Assembly: GCF_027497255.1 (NCBI RefSeq)
Contig: NZ_CP114903.1
Span: forward strand, 4,216,001-4,280,000
DNA length: 64,000 nt
Direction of reading: 5' to 3'
Source of the DNA: Micromonospora sp. WMMD882
GTDB lineage: Bacteria; Actinomycetota; Actinomycetes; Mycobacteriales; Micromonosporaceae
Under the pieces are notes generated by a model, which had not been told where the DNA came from, searched no databases, and was given only the letters and a program-made list of their open reading frames with translations. Below, piece after piece: positions 9,601 to 17,863 of the stretch. The position numbers were made by a program, and so were the translations under genes. Within the stretch, counting starts at the first letter, position 1, and every line of letters begins with the position of its first letter.

Positions 9601-10532
9601 CACGCGGAGCCGGGCGGTTCACGCCGGCGGGCCGTACGGTGGTGATCACCGGCGCGTCGTCCGGCCTGGGCCGGGCGGCGGCGCTGCACCTGGCGGCGGT
9701 CGGTTTCCAGGTCTTCGCCGGGGTGCGTGCCGCCGCCGACGGCGAACGGCTGCGCGCCGAGTCGCCCGACGGTCGGCTGCGTCCGCTGCGGGTCGACGTG
9801 ACCGAGCCCGAGCAGATCCGGCAGGCGGTCGACGAGGTGACCCGGCGGCTCGACGGCGCGGGGCTCTGGGGGCTGGTGAACAACGCCGGCGTGGTCCAAC
9901 CCGGCCCGCTGGAGTGCCTCCCCGCCGACCAGCTCCGCCGGCAGTTGGACACGAACGTGATCGGCCAGGTCGAGACGATCCAGGCGTTCCTGCCGCTGCT
10001 GCGGGTCGGCCGGGGCCGGATCGTCAACGTCACCTCGGGGCTCGGCCGGGTCGCGCTGCCGTACCTGGGCGCGTACGCGGCGGCTCAGTTCGCCAAGGAG
10101 GCGATCAGCGACAGCCTGCGGCGCGAGCTGCGGCCGTACGGCGTCACGGTCTCGGTGGTGCAACCGGGCGCGATCCGTACCCCGATCTGGGAGAAGGTCG
10201 ACCGGGCCGGCGAGGAGGTCATCGCCGACGTGCCGGAAGCGACGGCGGCGCTGTACCGGGTGCCGTTCCGGGCCTTCCTGCGCCGCAACGCCGACCAGGT
10301 CCGCCGCAGCCGGACCACCCCCGAGCAGTACGCCCGGACGGTGGCCCGCGCCCTGACCGCCGCCCGGCCGAGGACCCGCTACCCGGTCGGGCCCGACGTG
10401 CGGCTCGCCAGCCTGGCGGCCCGGCTGCTGCCGGACAGCCTGATCGACCGGAACCTCACCGCGCTGACCCGGGCCGACCCGTCGCCCGCCGCCCGGCCCA
10501 GCGACCCCGTGCCCACCGACTTCGAAAGGTGA
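9597..10532 (+). CDS. Short-chain dehydrogenase/reductase family protein with Gln in place of the catalytic Lys
   Basis: 311 aa from ATG 9597, preceded by GGAGAGGAG and overlapping the previous stop. It has the TGASSGLG nucleotide-binding motif near the N-terminus, the NNAGV motif, a Ser at 147 and a Tyr at 160. The residue four after the Tyr, normally the catalytic Lys of YxxxK, is Gln164 (codon CAG); a Lys occurs three residues later. Classical SDRs oxidise or reduce hydroxyl/keto groups with NAD(P)H. Loss of this Lys usually weakens or abolishes redox chemistry, so this member may be a binding protein, use the shifted Lys, or have altered chemistry. In the NRPS operon it may tailor the acyl or peptide part. 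Confidence 0.85.
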   Translation: MTRGAGRFTPAGRTVVITGASSGLGRAAALHLAAVGFQVFAGVRAAADGERLRAESPDGRLRPLRVDVTEPEQIRQAVDEVTRRLDGAGLWGLVNNAGVVQPGPLECLPADQLRRQLDTNVIGQVETIQAFLPLLRVGRGRIVNVTSGLGRVALPYLGAYAAAQFAKEAISDSLRRELRPYGVTVSVVQPGAIRTPIWEKVDRAGEEVIADVPEATAALYRVPFRAFLRRNADQVRRSRTTPEQYARTVARALTAARPRTRYPVGPDVRLASLAARLLPDSLIDRNLTALTRADPSPAARPSDPVPTDFER

Positions 10533-10537
10533 CCGAC

Positions 10538-11029
10538 GTGGACACCGACCAGCAGCGCCGGACGCAGGCGCAGGAGCTGTTCGCCCGCAACCTCGACCTC
10601 ATCACCGCCGGCCGGATCCGGGAGTGGGTGGAGCTGTTCGCGCCGGACGGCGTGCTGGAGTTCCCGTACCCGCTGCCGGGGGTGCCGTCCCGGTTCGTCG
10701 GGCACGACGAGCTGTACGCGCACATGAAGGACTTCCCGAAGCAGCTCGACGTCCGCTTCTCCGGCCTCACCTTCCACGAGACGACCGATCCGGACCTGGT
10801 GGTCGCCGAGTTCGTGGGCGAGGGCCGGGGCGTGGCCACCGGGCGGCCGTTCCACCAGGTCTACATCTCGGTGGTGCGTTTCTCCGACGGCCGCATCGTG
10901 CACTTCCGGGATTTCTGGAACCCGCTGGCGACCATCCGCGCCGCCGCCTCGGTCACCCACGCCTGGCGCGCCCTGGTCGCGTCCGTCCGCCGGGGATCCC
11001 GGCAAGATGGTGCTACTGCCCGGCAGTAG
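10538..11029 (+). CDS. SnoaL/ketosteroid-isomerase-like (NTF2-fold) protein
   Basis: 163 aa from GTG 10538. This start has GAAAGG eight bases upstream; a GTG at 10529 that overlaps the SDR stop is the alternative. The sequence shows the usual NTF2-like pattern: an N-terminal helix (ARNLDLITAGRIREWVELFAPD), the stretch VLEFPYPLPG, and a C-terminal beta strand run with RIVHFRDFWNP. Such proteins are isomerases, cyclases, hydroxylase partners or ligand-binding subunits. Here it is the last gene of the NRPS operon and may act on the released product. The 3' end lies inside a large hairpin, so the last residues are encoded by the terminator arm. Confidence 0.75.
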   Translation: MDTDQQRRTQAQELFARNLDLITAGRIREWVELFAPDGVLEFPYPLPGVPSRFVGHDELYAHMKDFPKQLDVRFSGLTFHETTDPDLVVAEFVGEGRGVATGRPFHQVYISVVRFSDGRIVHFRDFWNPLATIRAAASVTHAWRALVASVRRGSRQDGATARQ

Positions 11030-11081
11030 TGGCCTCCGCGGCCGTCGAGGCCACTACTGCCCCGATGTAGCGGGATCTTGC
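11001..11081. terminator. Nested hairpin between convergent operons
   Basis: A perfect 15-bp stem pairs 11022-11036 with 11047-11061. An outer pair GGCAAGAT (11001-11008) and ATCTTGCC (11074-11081) encloses it. CTACTGCC/GGCAGTAG occurs three times, including a local palindrome at 11013-11029. The structure overlaps the end of the SnoaL-like gene and lies just before the end of the CHAT gene on the other strand, so it suits a bidirectional terminator. No U tract follows, as is common in actinobacteria. Confidence 0.65.
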
Positions 11082-11116
11082 CCGATGGGTGGGGTTGCTC
11101 CACCGGACCAGCAGGC

Positions 11117-14080
11117 TCAGGGGCCCATGTGGACGTACGCCAGCCAGTCGTACGTCTGGTCAGGAAAACGGTGCCGCAGTGTCCGTATGGCATCGTCGAG
11201 TGCCTGCGCAGCCTGCCGACTGTCCTGGCCGTACCGGGTGAAAGCGGCGTAGAACTCCTCGGTGAGCTGGGCGGCGGCCTGATCGAGGACGTTCCACAGG
11301 GTGCCGACGACATGCCGGTAACCGGCGAGTTGCAGTGCCGAGGCGAGGTGGACCGGCTCGTCGGAGAACGACATGTCGGTCGCCGCGGTCTGGCAGGCGG
11401 CCAGGACGGCCAACTCACCACGCCCGGCGCCTTGGCGCAGCAGGTCCGCCACGGTGAGTCGACCGTCGGCGAGCAGCAGACTGCTGGCCAGGGGGTCCGT
11501 GGGATCGGTCGCGGCGTGGCAGGCGAAGTGCAGGAATTCGCTGTCCCGCATCGCGGCCAACACCGCCGCCCGGGTAGCGCTGGCGTCAGTCAACGAGGTC
11601 AAGTTACCCGGAAACCGCTCGACGAGCGTCCGGAGGTCTCGTTCGACCGCGGGCAGCACGTGAAGGCCAGGGGTTTTCTCCAGCGCGACCGCAACCATCC
11701 GTGGGTCGACTCGGGTGCCCGGTCGGGACTGTCGAGCCTGTAGGAGTGCCCGCAGGGTCGGGGTGTACGAGGAGATCACGAGATCCGGCACGGAGCCGCG
11801 TGGTTCGTCCTCCCGACCCGCGGCGTGCAGTGGCAGCAGCGCCACTTCCCCGGCAGGGCACCACCACAACCGTGGACGCTTCCCGGTGTCAGGGTGCCCC
11901 TGCAGGCCGAGCCGGGCGAGCACCGGCCCACTGATGGCGTCCCAGAGCCAGGTGAGTACCCCGCGGAGCTCGGATCGGTCGGCCCGCATCCGCTGGGAAG
12001 CGGCGATGAAGTCGGCCGTCACGGCGCGTACCGCTTCCGGGGTCGCCCTCGGCAGTGGCACGACCTCCAGCACGCCGTCCGTGATCAGCAGCGCGTCGGA
12101 TCGGTGACGGCTCACGTTGATCATCACCACCGGACCTTCGTCCCCGACCCCGAGCAGGTCGAAGGCCCGGGGCGGGCGTAGAAAGTCCGCGAAGCCGGGG
12201 AGCTCACGGATCCGTGACAGGAGATGATTCCATTCCCGGGCGAGTTGGAACCGGCGGTCGGCTTGCCGGATCGCCGCGAACCGCTCGTCGGGTGATGCCT
12301 CCGCCGGCGGCGCGATCAGGTCGTCCCGGAGTCGCACGAACCGGTCCGCCAACTCGGGATGTCGGGCGGCGAGTGGTGTCACGTCGGAGCGCAGTTGGAG
12401 TTCCCGTTCGAGTGAGATGTTGCGGCCCTGTTCCCACAGTTCCAACGCACGATGCGTTTCCCCACTGTGCAAAGCGCTCGCGACCGCGTCGGCGGTCAGT
12501 CCCTGGAACGCATGGGAGAAGCGGAGAGCCTGCGGGCTGAGGCCGCCCGACACCAGAAGCTGGACCAGCGTCGTCGCCGTGGTGAACCCCGTGACCGCCT
12601 CGGCGAAATCGCCCCTTTCGGCTGCCAGCCGCGCCCATCCCCGGGCAGCAGCAAGGCGAACTGCCGGCCAACCGATGTCTTGCCGGGCAGCCTCACGCAG
12701 GAGCGGTAGGGCCTCGTCCGACCGCCCATGAGCCTGGAGCGTGCCGGCCAACGTCGCCAACCGGTCGGCTCGGTCCGGGTGATCATGAGGAGTGGTCCGC
12801 GCCGCCTCCGCCGCCGCCGCGACCGCCCGATCAAGATCATCGACGTTTCCGGTCACCTCGTGCCGGCCAGCCAGGGCGACGGCGAGATTGGAGAGATAAC
12901 GAGCCCGATCCGGATGCCCCTCGGCGACACCCACCGCCTCCGCCGCCGCCGCGACCGCCCGATCAAGATCATCGACGTTTCCGGTCACCTCGTGCCGGCC
13001 AGCCAGGGCAAGGGCGAGATTGGAGAGATAACGAGCCCGATCCGGATGCCCCTCGGCGACACCCACCGCCTCCGCCGCCGCCGCGACCGCCCGATCAAGA
13101 TCATCACGTCGACGGGTGGCGCCGTACCGCTGTCGTAGCGCGACACTGAGGTTCGACCACTGGTCGGCTCGACCGTCGTCGGCAGCCGCAAGCTCCAGCC
13201 AGCGCACAGCTTCATCCAGACTCGGCAGATGACGATCGTGGCGGAAACGGCTCAGCCTGACCAGGCCGAGGTTCGTCGCCAGGTCGGCAGGCGGCTTTTC
13301 ACCGAAGCCGATGGCCGACACAGCCGCCTGGGCAAGCCGGACCGCTTCGTCCAGGTCCGCGAAGCGTGCGAGCCGCTCGTAGCGGTCACGGATCATGAGA
13401 CTGAGGTGCGAGAAGCGGTACCCCGCCGCCAGGTCGTCGAGGGCCCCGGCCCGCAGCGACGCGCGTGCCGCGTCGACGGCGGCATGGAGATCGGACAGAT
13501 CGTCGCCACGACGATACGACTCGTACCTCGCCAACGCGAGAAGATGCAGGCCGCGGGCGTGACCAACGGACCGGGACTCGACGCCCGGGTCGTCCTCGAA
13601 GGCACCCCAGGCGTGCTGAAGAAAAGTGATCGCCGTGTGGAGCACCTCGGGGTCCGGGCTGTCCCAGTAGTCGGCGAGCAGACGTTCGCCGAGGACGCCC
13701 CATTCCGTTCGGTGGGGGTCGGGACGTGACGGGTGTCCGTCGTCGTCCTCCCCGGCGTCACCCGACGGACGGAGCAGTTGGCGGACAGCCACCGGCATCA
13801 GGTCTGCCCGGTTGTTATCCACCTTGGCGAACAGATCCAGCGACCGGTCCAGCTCCCGCTCGTCGTCCGGCTCCGGCAGCAGCAGATACCGATACCAGTG
13901 GAGCAGGCCAGCCGTGGCCAACACGTCGTCCCGCTCAGGGCTGCCCGGCTCGGCCAGCTCGACGAGCCGGGCAGCGTCGGCCACCGGTCCCCGCCCCAGA
14001 ATCAGGGCGGGGTCCCGACCCGTCGCGTACTCGTCGAGCACACGACGCAGCGAGGCCAGTGACGGAGTCGGTTCTGTCAC
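11117..14080 (-). CDS. TPR-CHAT protein, putative caspase-like cysteine protease
   Basis: 987 aa from GTG 14080, with GGGAG about seven bases upstream. The N-terminal two thirds are helical and contain tetratricopeptide-like repeats, two of them almost identical 44-residue copies. The C-terminal part is a CHAT (caspase HetF-associated with TPRs) domain. His855 lies in HFACHA and Cys896 in LAACQTA, the His-Cys dyad of the family, and GTLWNV follows. CHAT proteins are clan CD peptidases; several act in bacterial conflict or cell-death systems, with the TPR part sensing or binding partners. It is the last gene of an operon with an ECF sigma factor. Substrate unknown; possible targets are the small operon proteins or the sigma factor. 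No signal peptide or TM helix, so it is cytosolic. Confidence 0.88.
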   Translation of the reverse strand: MTEPTPSLASLRRVLDEYATGRDPALILGRGPVADAARLVELAEPGSPERDDVLATAGLLHWYRYLLLPEPDDERELDRSLDLFAKVDNNRADLMPVAVRQLLRPSGDAGEDDDGHPSRPDPHRTEWGVLGERLLADYWDSPDPEVLHTAITFLQHAWGAFEDDPGVESRSVGHARGLHLLALARYESYRRGDDLSDLHAAVDAARASLRAGALDDLAAGYRFSHLSLMIRDRYERLARFADLDEAVRLAQAAVSAIGFGEKPPADLATNLGLVRLSRFRHDRHLPSLDEAVRWLELAAADDGRADQWSNLSVALRQRYGATRRRDDLDRAVAAAAEAVGVAEGHPDRARYLSNLALALAGRHEVTGNVDDLDRAVAAAAEAVGVAEGHPDRARYLSNLAVALAGRHEVTGNVDDLDRAVAAAAEAARTTPHDHPDRADRLATLAGTLQAHGRSDEALPLLREAARQDIGWPAVRLAAARGWARLAAERGDFAEAVTGFTTATTLVQLLVSGGLSPQALRFSHAFQGLTADAVASALHSGETHRALELWEQGRNISLERELQLRSDVTPLAARHPELADRFVRLRDDLIAPPAEASPDERFAAIRQADRRFQLAREWNHLLSRIRELPGFADFLRPPRAFDLLGVGDEGPVVMINVSRHRSDALLITDGVLEVVPLPRATPEAVRAVTADFIAASQRMRADRSELRGVLTWLWDAISGPVLARLGLQGHPDTGKRPRLWWCPAGEVALLPLHAAGREDEPRGSVPDLVISSYTPTLRALLQARQSRPGTRVDPRMVAVALEKTPGLHVLPAVERDLRTLVERFPGNLTSLTDASATRAAVLAAMRDSEFLHFACHAATDPTDPLASSLLLADGRLTVADLLRQGAGRGELAVLAACQTAATDMSFSDEPVHLASALQLAGYRHVVGTLWNVLDQAAAQLTEEFYAAFTRYGQDSRQAAQALDDAIRTLRHRFPDQTYDWLAYVHMGP
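12802..13105. repeat. 132-bp tandem repeat coding for TPR units
   Basis: Two nearly identical 132-bp units, plus the start of a third, lie in the CHAT gene; the marker GATCAAGATCAT recurs at 12829, 12961 and 13093 at exact 132-bp spacing. The unit is 44 codons and in frame, so copy-number change would keep the protein intact. The two full copies differ at only a couple of bases. Confidence 0.9.
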
Positions 14081-14144
14081 CAGCGCTCCCGGTCGCCTGA
14101 AGCGACGCCATGGATGGCGATGCCGACCCCGGGCGACCGCATTT

Positions 14145-14402
14145 TCATGCCCGACTCGGCGTAGGGCGGTCCCCGGTCCACCGGGTCTCGTCCACCGGGT
14201 CGCCGCCGGCGGCACGGTCACGGCGACGGTGTGCCACATCCTCCGCCACCTCACGGACGATGGCATCGAGGTCGTCCACCGCGGGAGCGGCAGCCGTTTC
14301 GAGCCCATAACCGCGACGCAGTGCCTCGAGCTTGAGCTCGGTGAGGTTCCGCTTGAGCTGGATCAGCCTCTCCCGGGCCGACGTCTCAACGTTGTCGTTC
14401 AT
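14145..14402 (-). CDS. Small hypothetical protein between sigma factor and CHAT protein
   Basis: 85 aa, ATG at 14402, three bases after the sigma factor stop and 64 bp before the CHAT start. The first half is a charged helix (RERLIQLKRNLTELKLEALRRG). A second helical stretch, VDDLDAIVREVAEDVAHRRRD, is followed by a Pro/Arg-rich tail. No membrane segment. The family is not recognised. Its place between the sigma factor and the protease and its helical, charged nature would suit an adaptor, an anti-sigma factor or a protease substrate; these are guesses. Confidence 0.7.
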   Translation of the reverse strand: MNDNVETSARERLIQLKRNLTELKLEALRRGYGLETAAAPAVDDLDAIVREVAEDVAHRRRDRAAGGDPVDETRWTGDRPTPSRA

Positions 14403-14405
14403 CGT

Positions 14406-15113
14406 TCAGTCCTCCCCGCCGAGGCCGATGTTCCGCCGCAGCCGACCGACGCCGCGCTTGATGTGGTGGTCGACGGAACGGAGCGACATGCCCAACTCGT
14501 CCGCGATCACCTGCCGCTCGTACCCGAGGACGAACCGGGACCACAGCACTCTGTTCTCGGGTTCTGGAAGTTCACGAATGGCGAGCAGCCACGCCCGGGC
14601 TTCCCACTCGTCGATCCGAGCCACGAGCAGTTCACGCTCCTGCTCCCGGGTCTTCCGTCGTCGTTCCCCACGGAACACGTCCTGCGCGGCTCGGATCGCC
14701 ACGGTCCGGAGCCACGCGTACGGGCTGAGCTTCGTGGCGAGTTCGTCACGGTGCTCGAACGCCTTGAGGAACGTCGCCTGCGCCACGTCCTCCGCCAGCA
14801 CGCGGTCACCCGCGCAGTACGAGTACAGGGCGCCCACCAGCCGGTCGTAGTAGGTCACATAGAACTCGTCGAAATCGAAGGCCGTGCGGTGCTCAGGGGC
14901 GGCCTCCGGCAGCCGGATCTCACCTCTGACGGCATCGCCCGACTCGTTGGTGATCACCCACCGAGGTTGCTGGTCGACGACCCCGGGCGAGGGGAGAACC
15001 GCCATTCCGAGATCCCTGGAGACGCCGGTACCGTCCCCGGGAGGGCTCGGTTGTCCGGCCGCTGACTCATCCGGTTCCGGTTGCTCCCCTGGAACGTTGG
15101 ATTCGACGTTCAC
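14406..15113 (-). CDS. ECF-type RNA polymerase sigma factor
   Basis: 235 aa from GTG 15113, overlapping the preceding stop as GTGA. About 75 unusual N-terminal residues (Pro/Gly/Asp-rich) precede region 2 (FYVTYYDRLVGALYSY, then EDVAQATFLKAFEHRDEL). Region 4 ends in a helix-turn-helix (VIADELGMSLRSVDHHIKRG). This is the minimal sigma-70 layout of ECF factors, which redirect RNA polymerase to a stress regulon. No ZAS-type anti-sigma gene is next to it; instead there is a one-TM protein upstream and a TPR-CHAT protease downstream, so its release could depend on proteolysis. The long N-terminal extension could be regulatory. Confidence 0.88.
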   Translation of the reverse strand: MNVESNVPGEQPEPDESAAGQPSPPGDGTGVSRDLGMAVLPSPGVVDQQPRWVITNESGDAVRGEIRLPEAAPEHRTAFDFDEFYVTYYDRLVGALYSYCAGDRVLAEDVAQATFLKAFEHRDELATKLSPYAWLRTVAIRAAQDVFRGERRRKTREQERELLVARIDEWEARAWLLAIRELPEPENRVLWSRFVLGYERQVIADELGMSLRSVDHHIKRGVGRLRRNIGLGGED

Positions 15114-15391
15114 GACTTCTCCTGTTCCGTGTCGGGCATCGTCACGGACGGGCTACGCCGGATGACCAGGCTGGGCCCACCGGTCACGGAGTGCCGCAGC
15201 TCCGTGTCCGGGTGTAGAGCAAGGTTAGCCATCCGGCGCTGCTCCCGAACGATCTCGACCGTCGCACGCGCCCGCGCGCAACGCTCGATGAGCCTCACGA
15301 CCGGAGCCCGGGCCAGCGCTCCCGCTACGACCATGATCAAGATCAGGAGGGCGATGGCCCACCCGGGGAGCGATGCGAGATCTATCGCCAC
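15110..15391 (-). CDS. Small single-pass membrane protein, first gene of the sigma-CHAT operon
   Basis: 93 aa from GTG 15391, with GGAGGGTGG about eight bases upstream. It has one clear transmembrane helix near the N-terminus (LPGWAIALLILIMVVAGAL) followed by a basic cytosolic stretch (RLIERCARARATVEIVREQRR) and a polar tail. The stop overlaps the sigma factor start. Family not recognised. As the only membrane protein of the operon it could anchor or sense for the sigma factor, in the manner of an anti-sigma factor, but it lacks a recognisable zinc-binding HxxxCxxC motif. Confidence 0.75.
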   Translation of the reverse strand: MAIDLASLPGWAIALLILIMVVAGALARAPVVRLIERCARARATVEIVREQRRMANLALHPDTELRHSVTGGPSLVIRRSPSVTMPDTEQEKS

Positions 15392-15610
15392 GACAGAACC
15401 ACCCTCCGACTCGACTGCCGTTCGCCCAGAAGACGCTCGGCGCGAGCAAAACGCGCAAAGTCGGCCCGGATGACTGGCGACGGACCACATGCGACAGGTT
15501 GAGCCTCCACAGTGTTCTGCCGACGACCGACCGACGGAGAGTCCTCCCAACGCACAGCCACCGCCCCACCGGCCTGCTTCCGGTGGGGCGGTGGGCTGCT
15601 CCGGGGTGCT

Positions 15611-16678
15611 TCAGCCGGCGGCGCAGGACCGGATCTGCGGGCGGGCGCCGCTGTTGCCGTTCATCATCGTGGTGAAGCCGAAGGTGTTGCCGCTGCCGTT
15701 GGACCGCATCGTCATCACCTGACCGCTGCTGTCCCAGCTCGGGGCGCCGTTCCAGGTGGTGGTGATCCGCTGCGGCGCGGTGACCGCCACGACGACGGTC
15801 CAGTTGGCGGCGCCCTGGACGGTCACCGAGGTGTTGTACCTGTCGCCCCAGACGTTGGGGGTCGTCGCGGTCGCGGTGCAGCCGCCGCCGGGCGGCGGGG
15901 TGGTCGGGTTGCCGGTCGGCGGCGGGGTGGTGGGGTTGCCGGTGGGCGGCGCGGCGCCGTCCGGGGCCACCGCCCGGCCGGTGCTCGGCGAGATCATCCC
16001 GGGGCAGAGGTTGCGGCTGGTCAGGTTGGCCATGATCTGCGGAATCGCGCTCCGGGTGTTCGCGATGCCGTCGTGCATCAGGATGACCTGGCCGGCCTGG
16101 AGGCGGCTGGCGTTGGCGACGATCTGGCTGACGCTCGCGTTGTTCCAGTCCTGGGAGTCGACGTCCCAGAGCACCTGACGCATGCCGAGCGACGAGGCCA
16201 CCGACTGGAGGGTCGAGTTGGTCTCCCCGTACGGCGGGCGGAACAACTGCGGCCGTACGCCGGTCGCGGACTGGATCGCCGCGCTGGTCTGGGAGAGGTC
16301 CGACTGCATCTGGCTCTGGCTCATCGACGTCATGTGCGCGTGGTTCCAACTGTGGTTGGCGACCCACATGCCGGCGTCGACCTGGGCCCGCGCGGCGGAC
16401 GGGTTGCCCTGCACGTTCTGCCCGACGTTGAACATGGTGGCCCGTGCGCCGTTGGCGCGCAGCACGGACAGCAGTTGACCGGTGGCGCCGTTGGGCCCGT
16501 CGTCGAAGGTGAGGCCGACGTACCCGTTGCAGGCGGCGGCGCTGGACGGGGTGGCGGCGACGGCGAGCCCGGCCGCGCCCAGCGCCACCGTGGTGGCGAG
16601 GACGGCGAGCCGGGCGAGGCGGCGGGGTTGCCGTGCGATGGTGGTCGGCCCGTACGGGCTGCCGGTTCTGCCGAGCAT
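15611..16678 (-). CDS. Secreted polysaccharide deacetylase (CE4) with C-terminal carbohydrate-binding module
   Basis: 355 aa, ATG 16678 with GGAGAGG upstream. A Sec/Tat-type signal peptide ends near ATPSSAAA. The CE4 (NodB) domain spans about residues 50-230 with all five motifs: TFDDGP, HSWNH, RPPYGE, DVDSQDW and LMHDG. These supply the Asp-His-His metal site and the catalytic Asp and His. A linker with repeated TGNPTTPPP leads to a C-terminal domain of about 90 residues, bounded by Cys residues and rich in Trp/Thr/Asn, that resembles CBM2. The enzyme should remove acetyl groups from chitin, xylan or peptidoglycan outside the cell; the CBM points to a plant or fungal polymer. Likely controlled through the inverted repeat at 16751-16774. 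Confidence 0.9.
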   Translation of the reverse strand: MLGRTGSPYGPTTIARQPRRLARLAVLATTVALGAAGLAVAATPSSAAACNGYVGLTFDDGPNGATGQLLSVLRANGARATMFNVGQNVQGNPSAARAQVDAGMWVANHSWNHAHMTSMSQSQMQSDLSQTSAAIQSATGVRPQLFRPPYGETNSTLQSVASSLGMRQVLWDVDSQDWNNASVSQIVANASRLQAGQVILMHDGIANTRSAIPQIMANLTSRNLCPGMISPSTGRAVAPDGAAPPTGNPTTPPPTGNPTTPPPGGGCTATATTPNVWGDRYNTSVTVQGAANWTVVVAVTAPQRITTTWNGAPSWDSSGQVMTMRSNGSGNTFGFTTMMNGNSGARPQIRSCAAG

Positions 16679-16750
16679 GCCGGGATCCTCTCCGATCGAC
16701 GGATGTGAATCGAAGTATTGCCATGGCGTTTCCGACAGGTCAACGAGTTC

Positions 16751-16774
16751 CGGAAACTTCCGAACAAGTTTCCG
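16751..16774. promoter_or_regulatory. Inverted repeat in the CE4/M43 divergent promoter region
   Basis: CGGAAACTT (16751-16759) and AAGTTTCCG (16766-16774) form a perfect 9-bp inverted repeat with a 6-bp spacer. It lies about 75 bp upstream of each divergent start. TTTCCGA-like half sites also occur at about 16730-16736. GAAA...TTTC palindromes are known upstream of secreted polysaccharide-degrading enzymes in actinomycetes, so an operator for the CE4 gene is plausible. Function is inferred. Confidence 0.5.
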
Positions 16775-16846
16775 AAATTCTGCCCCGGCCAGGTCGGATC
16801 AACGACTTGACCCGCGCGGCAACTCGGCGCGGCGGAACAATTGGTC

Positions 16847-17863
16847 ATGGCCCAACCGTCCGAGTTCCCGCGCCGTCCGTGGTGCGGCACCATGCCGGCC
16901 CACCGCCGGCTGCTCGACACCGTCTCCGGGTACGCCGAGGCGCGCACCCGGGTCGAGACGTTCACCCACCGGGAGGCCCGCCGTGGGCGGGGGCGGCTCG
17001 GTCAGGTCGTCGCCCTGCCCGTGGTGGTGCACGTGGTGTGGCACGAGGAGGCGCAGAACATCCCCGACGAGCAGGTGACCAGCCAGCTCGCCGTACTCGA
17101 CGCCGACTTCCGGGCGGTCAACCCGGACGTCGCCGCGGTGCCCGCCCCCTGGCAGCCGCTCGTCGCCGACACCCGGATCACGTTCACCCTCGCCGACACC
17201 GACCCGGACGGCCGGCCCTGCGCCGGCATCACCCGTACCCGCACCGACGTCGCCGCCTTCGGCACCGACGACGAGGTCAAGTCGGCCGCCACCGGCGGGG
17301 TGGACGCCTGGCCGGCGGACCGCTACCTCAACATCTGGGTCTGCCCGCTCGGTGGCGGCCTGCTCGGCTACGCGCAGTTCCCGGGCGGCCCGGCCCGTAC
17401 CGACGGGGTGGTGGTGCTGCACTCCGCGTTCGGCACCACCGGCACGGCGGCGGCCCCGTTCGACGGCGGTCGCACCCTCACCCACGAGGTCGGGCACTGG
17501 CTCAACCTGCGTCACATCTGGGGCGACGACGGTGACGGGTGCAGCGGCAGCGACTTCGTGGCGGACACCCCCAACCAGGCCGGACCGAACTACGGCAAGC
17601 CGGCCTGGCCCAAGCTGAGCTGCGACAACGGCCCGCACGGCGACATGTTCATGAACTACATGGACTACACCGACGACGCGGCGATGGTGATGTTCACCGC
17701 CGGGCAGGCCGCCCGCATGGCGGCCTGTCTGGCCGGGCCGCGCGCCAGCCTCGGCACGGCAGCCGCCACCGCCGGCACGGTAGCCGCCGTCCCGTCCGCC
17801 ACGGCAGCCGCCGGCCCGGCAACCAGCGGCGAAACGGCCGGCCCGGCGATACTTGACGCATGA
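16847..17863 (+). CDS. M43-family zinc metalloprotease
   Basis: 338 aa from ATG 16847 with GGCGGA ten bases upstream; a TTG two codons earlier is possible. The active-site helix [11 protein letters not shown] gives the HExxHxxxxxH zinc site, and MNYMDY is the Met-turn, both typical of pappalysin-like (M43B) metzincins. The upstream region contains the family pattern [19 protein letters not shown] and LNIWVC. Cys residues in the catalytic region ([16 protein letters not shown]) could form a disulfide. No signal peptide is visible in this start, although most relatives are secreted. The last 40 residues are a low-complexity Ala/Thr/Gly tail. The stop overlaps the next gene (ATGA). Confidence 0.88.
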   Translation: MAQPSEFPRRPWCGTMPAHRRLLDTVSGYAEARTRVETFTHREARRGRGRLGQVVALPVVVHVVWHEEAQNIPDEQVTSQLAVLDADFRAVNPDVAAVPAPWQPLVADTRITFTLADTDPDGRPCAGITRTRTDVAAFGTDDEVKSAATGGVDAWPADRYLNIWVCPLGGGLLGYAQFPGGPARTDGVVVLHSAFGTTGTAAAPFDGGRTLTHEVGHWLNLRHIWGDDGDGCSGSDFVADTPNQAGPNYGKPAWPKLSCDNGPHGDMFMNYMDYTDDAAMVMFTAGQAARMAACLAGPRASLGTAAATAGTVAAVPSATAAAGPATSGETAGPAILDA

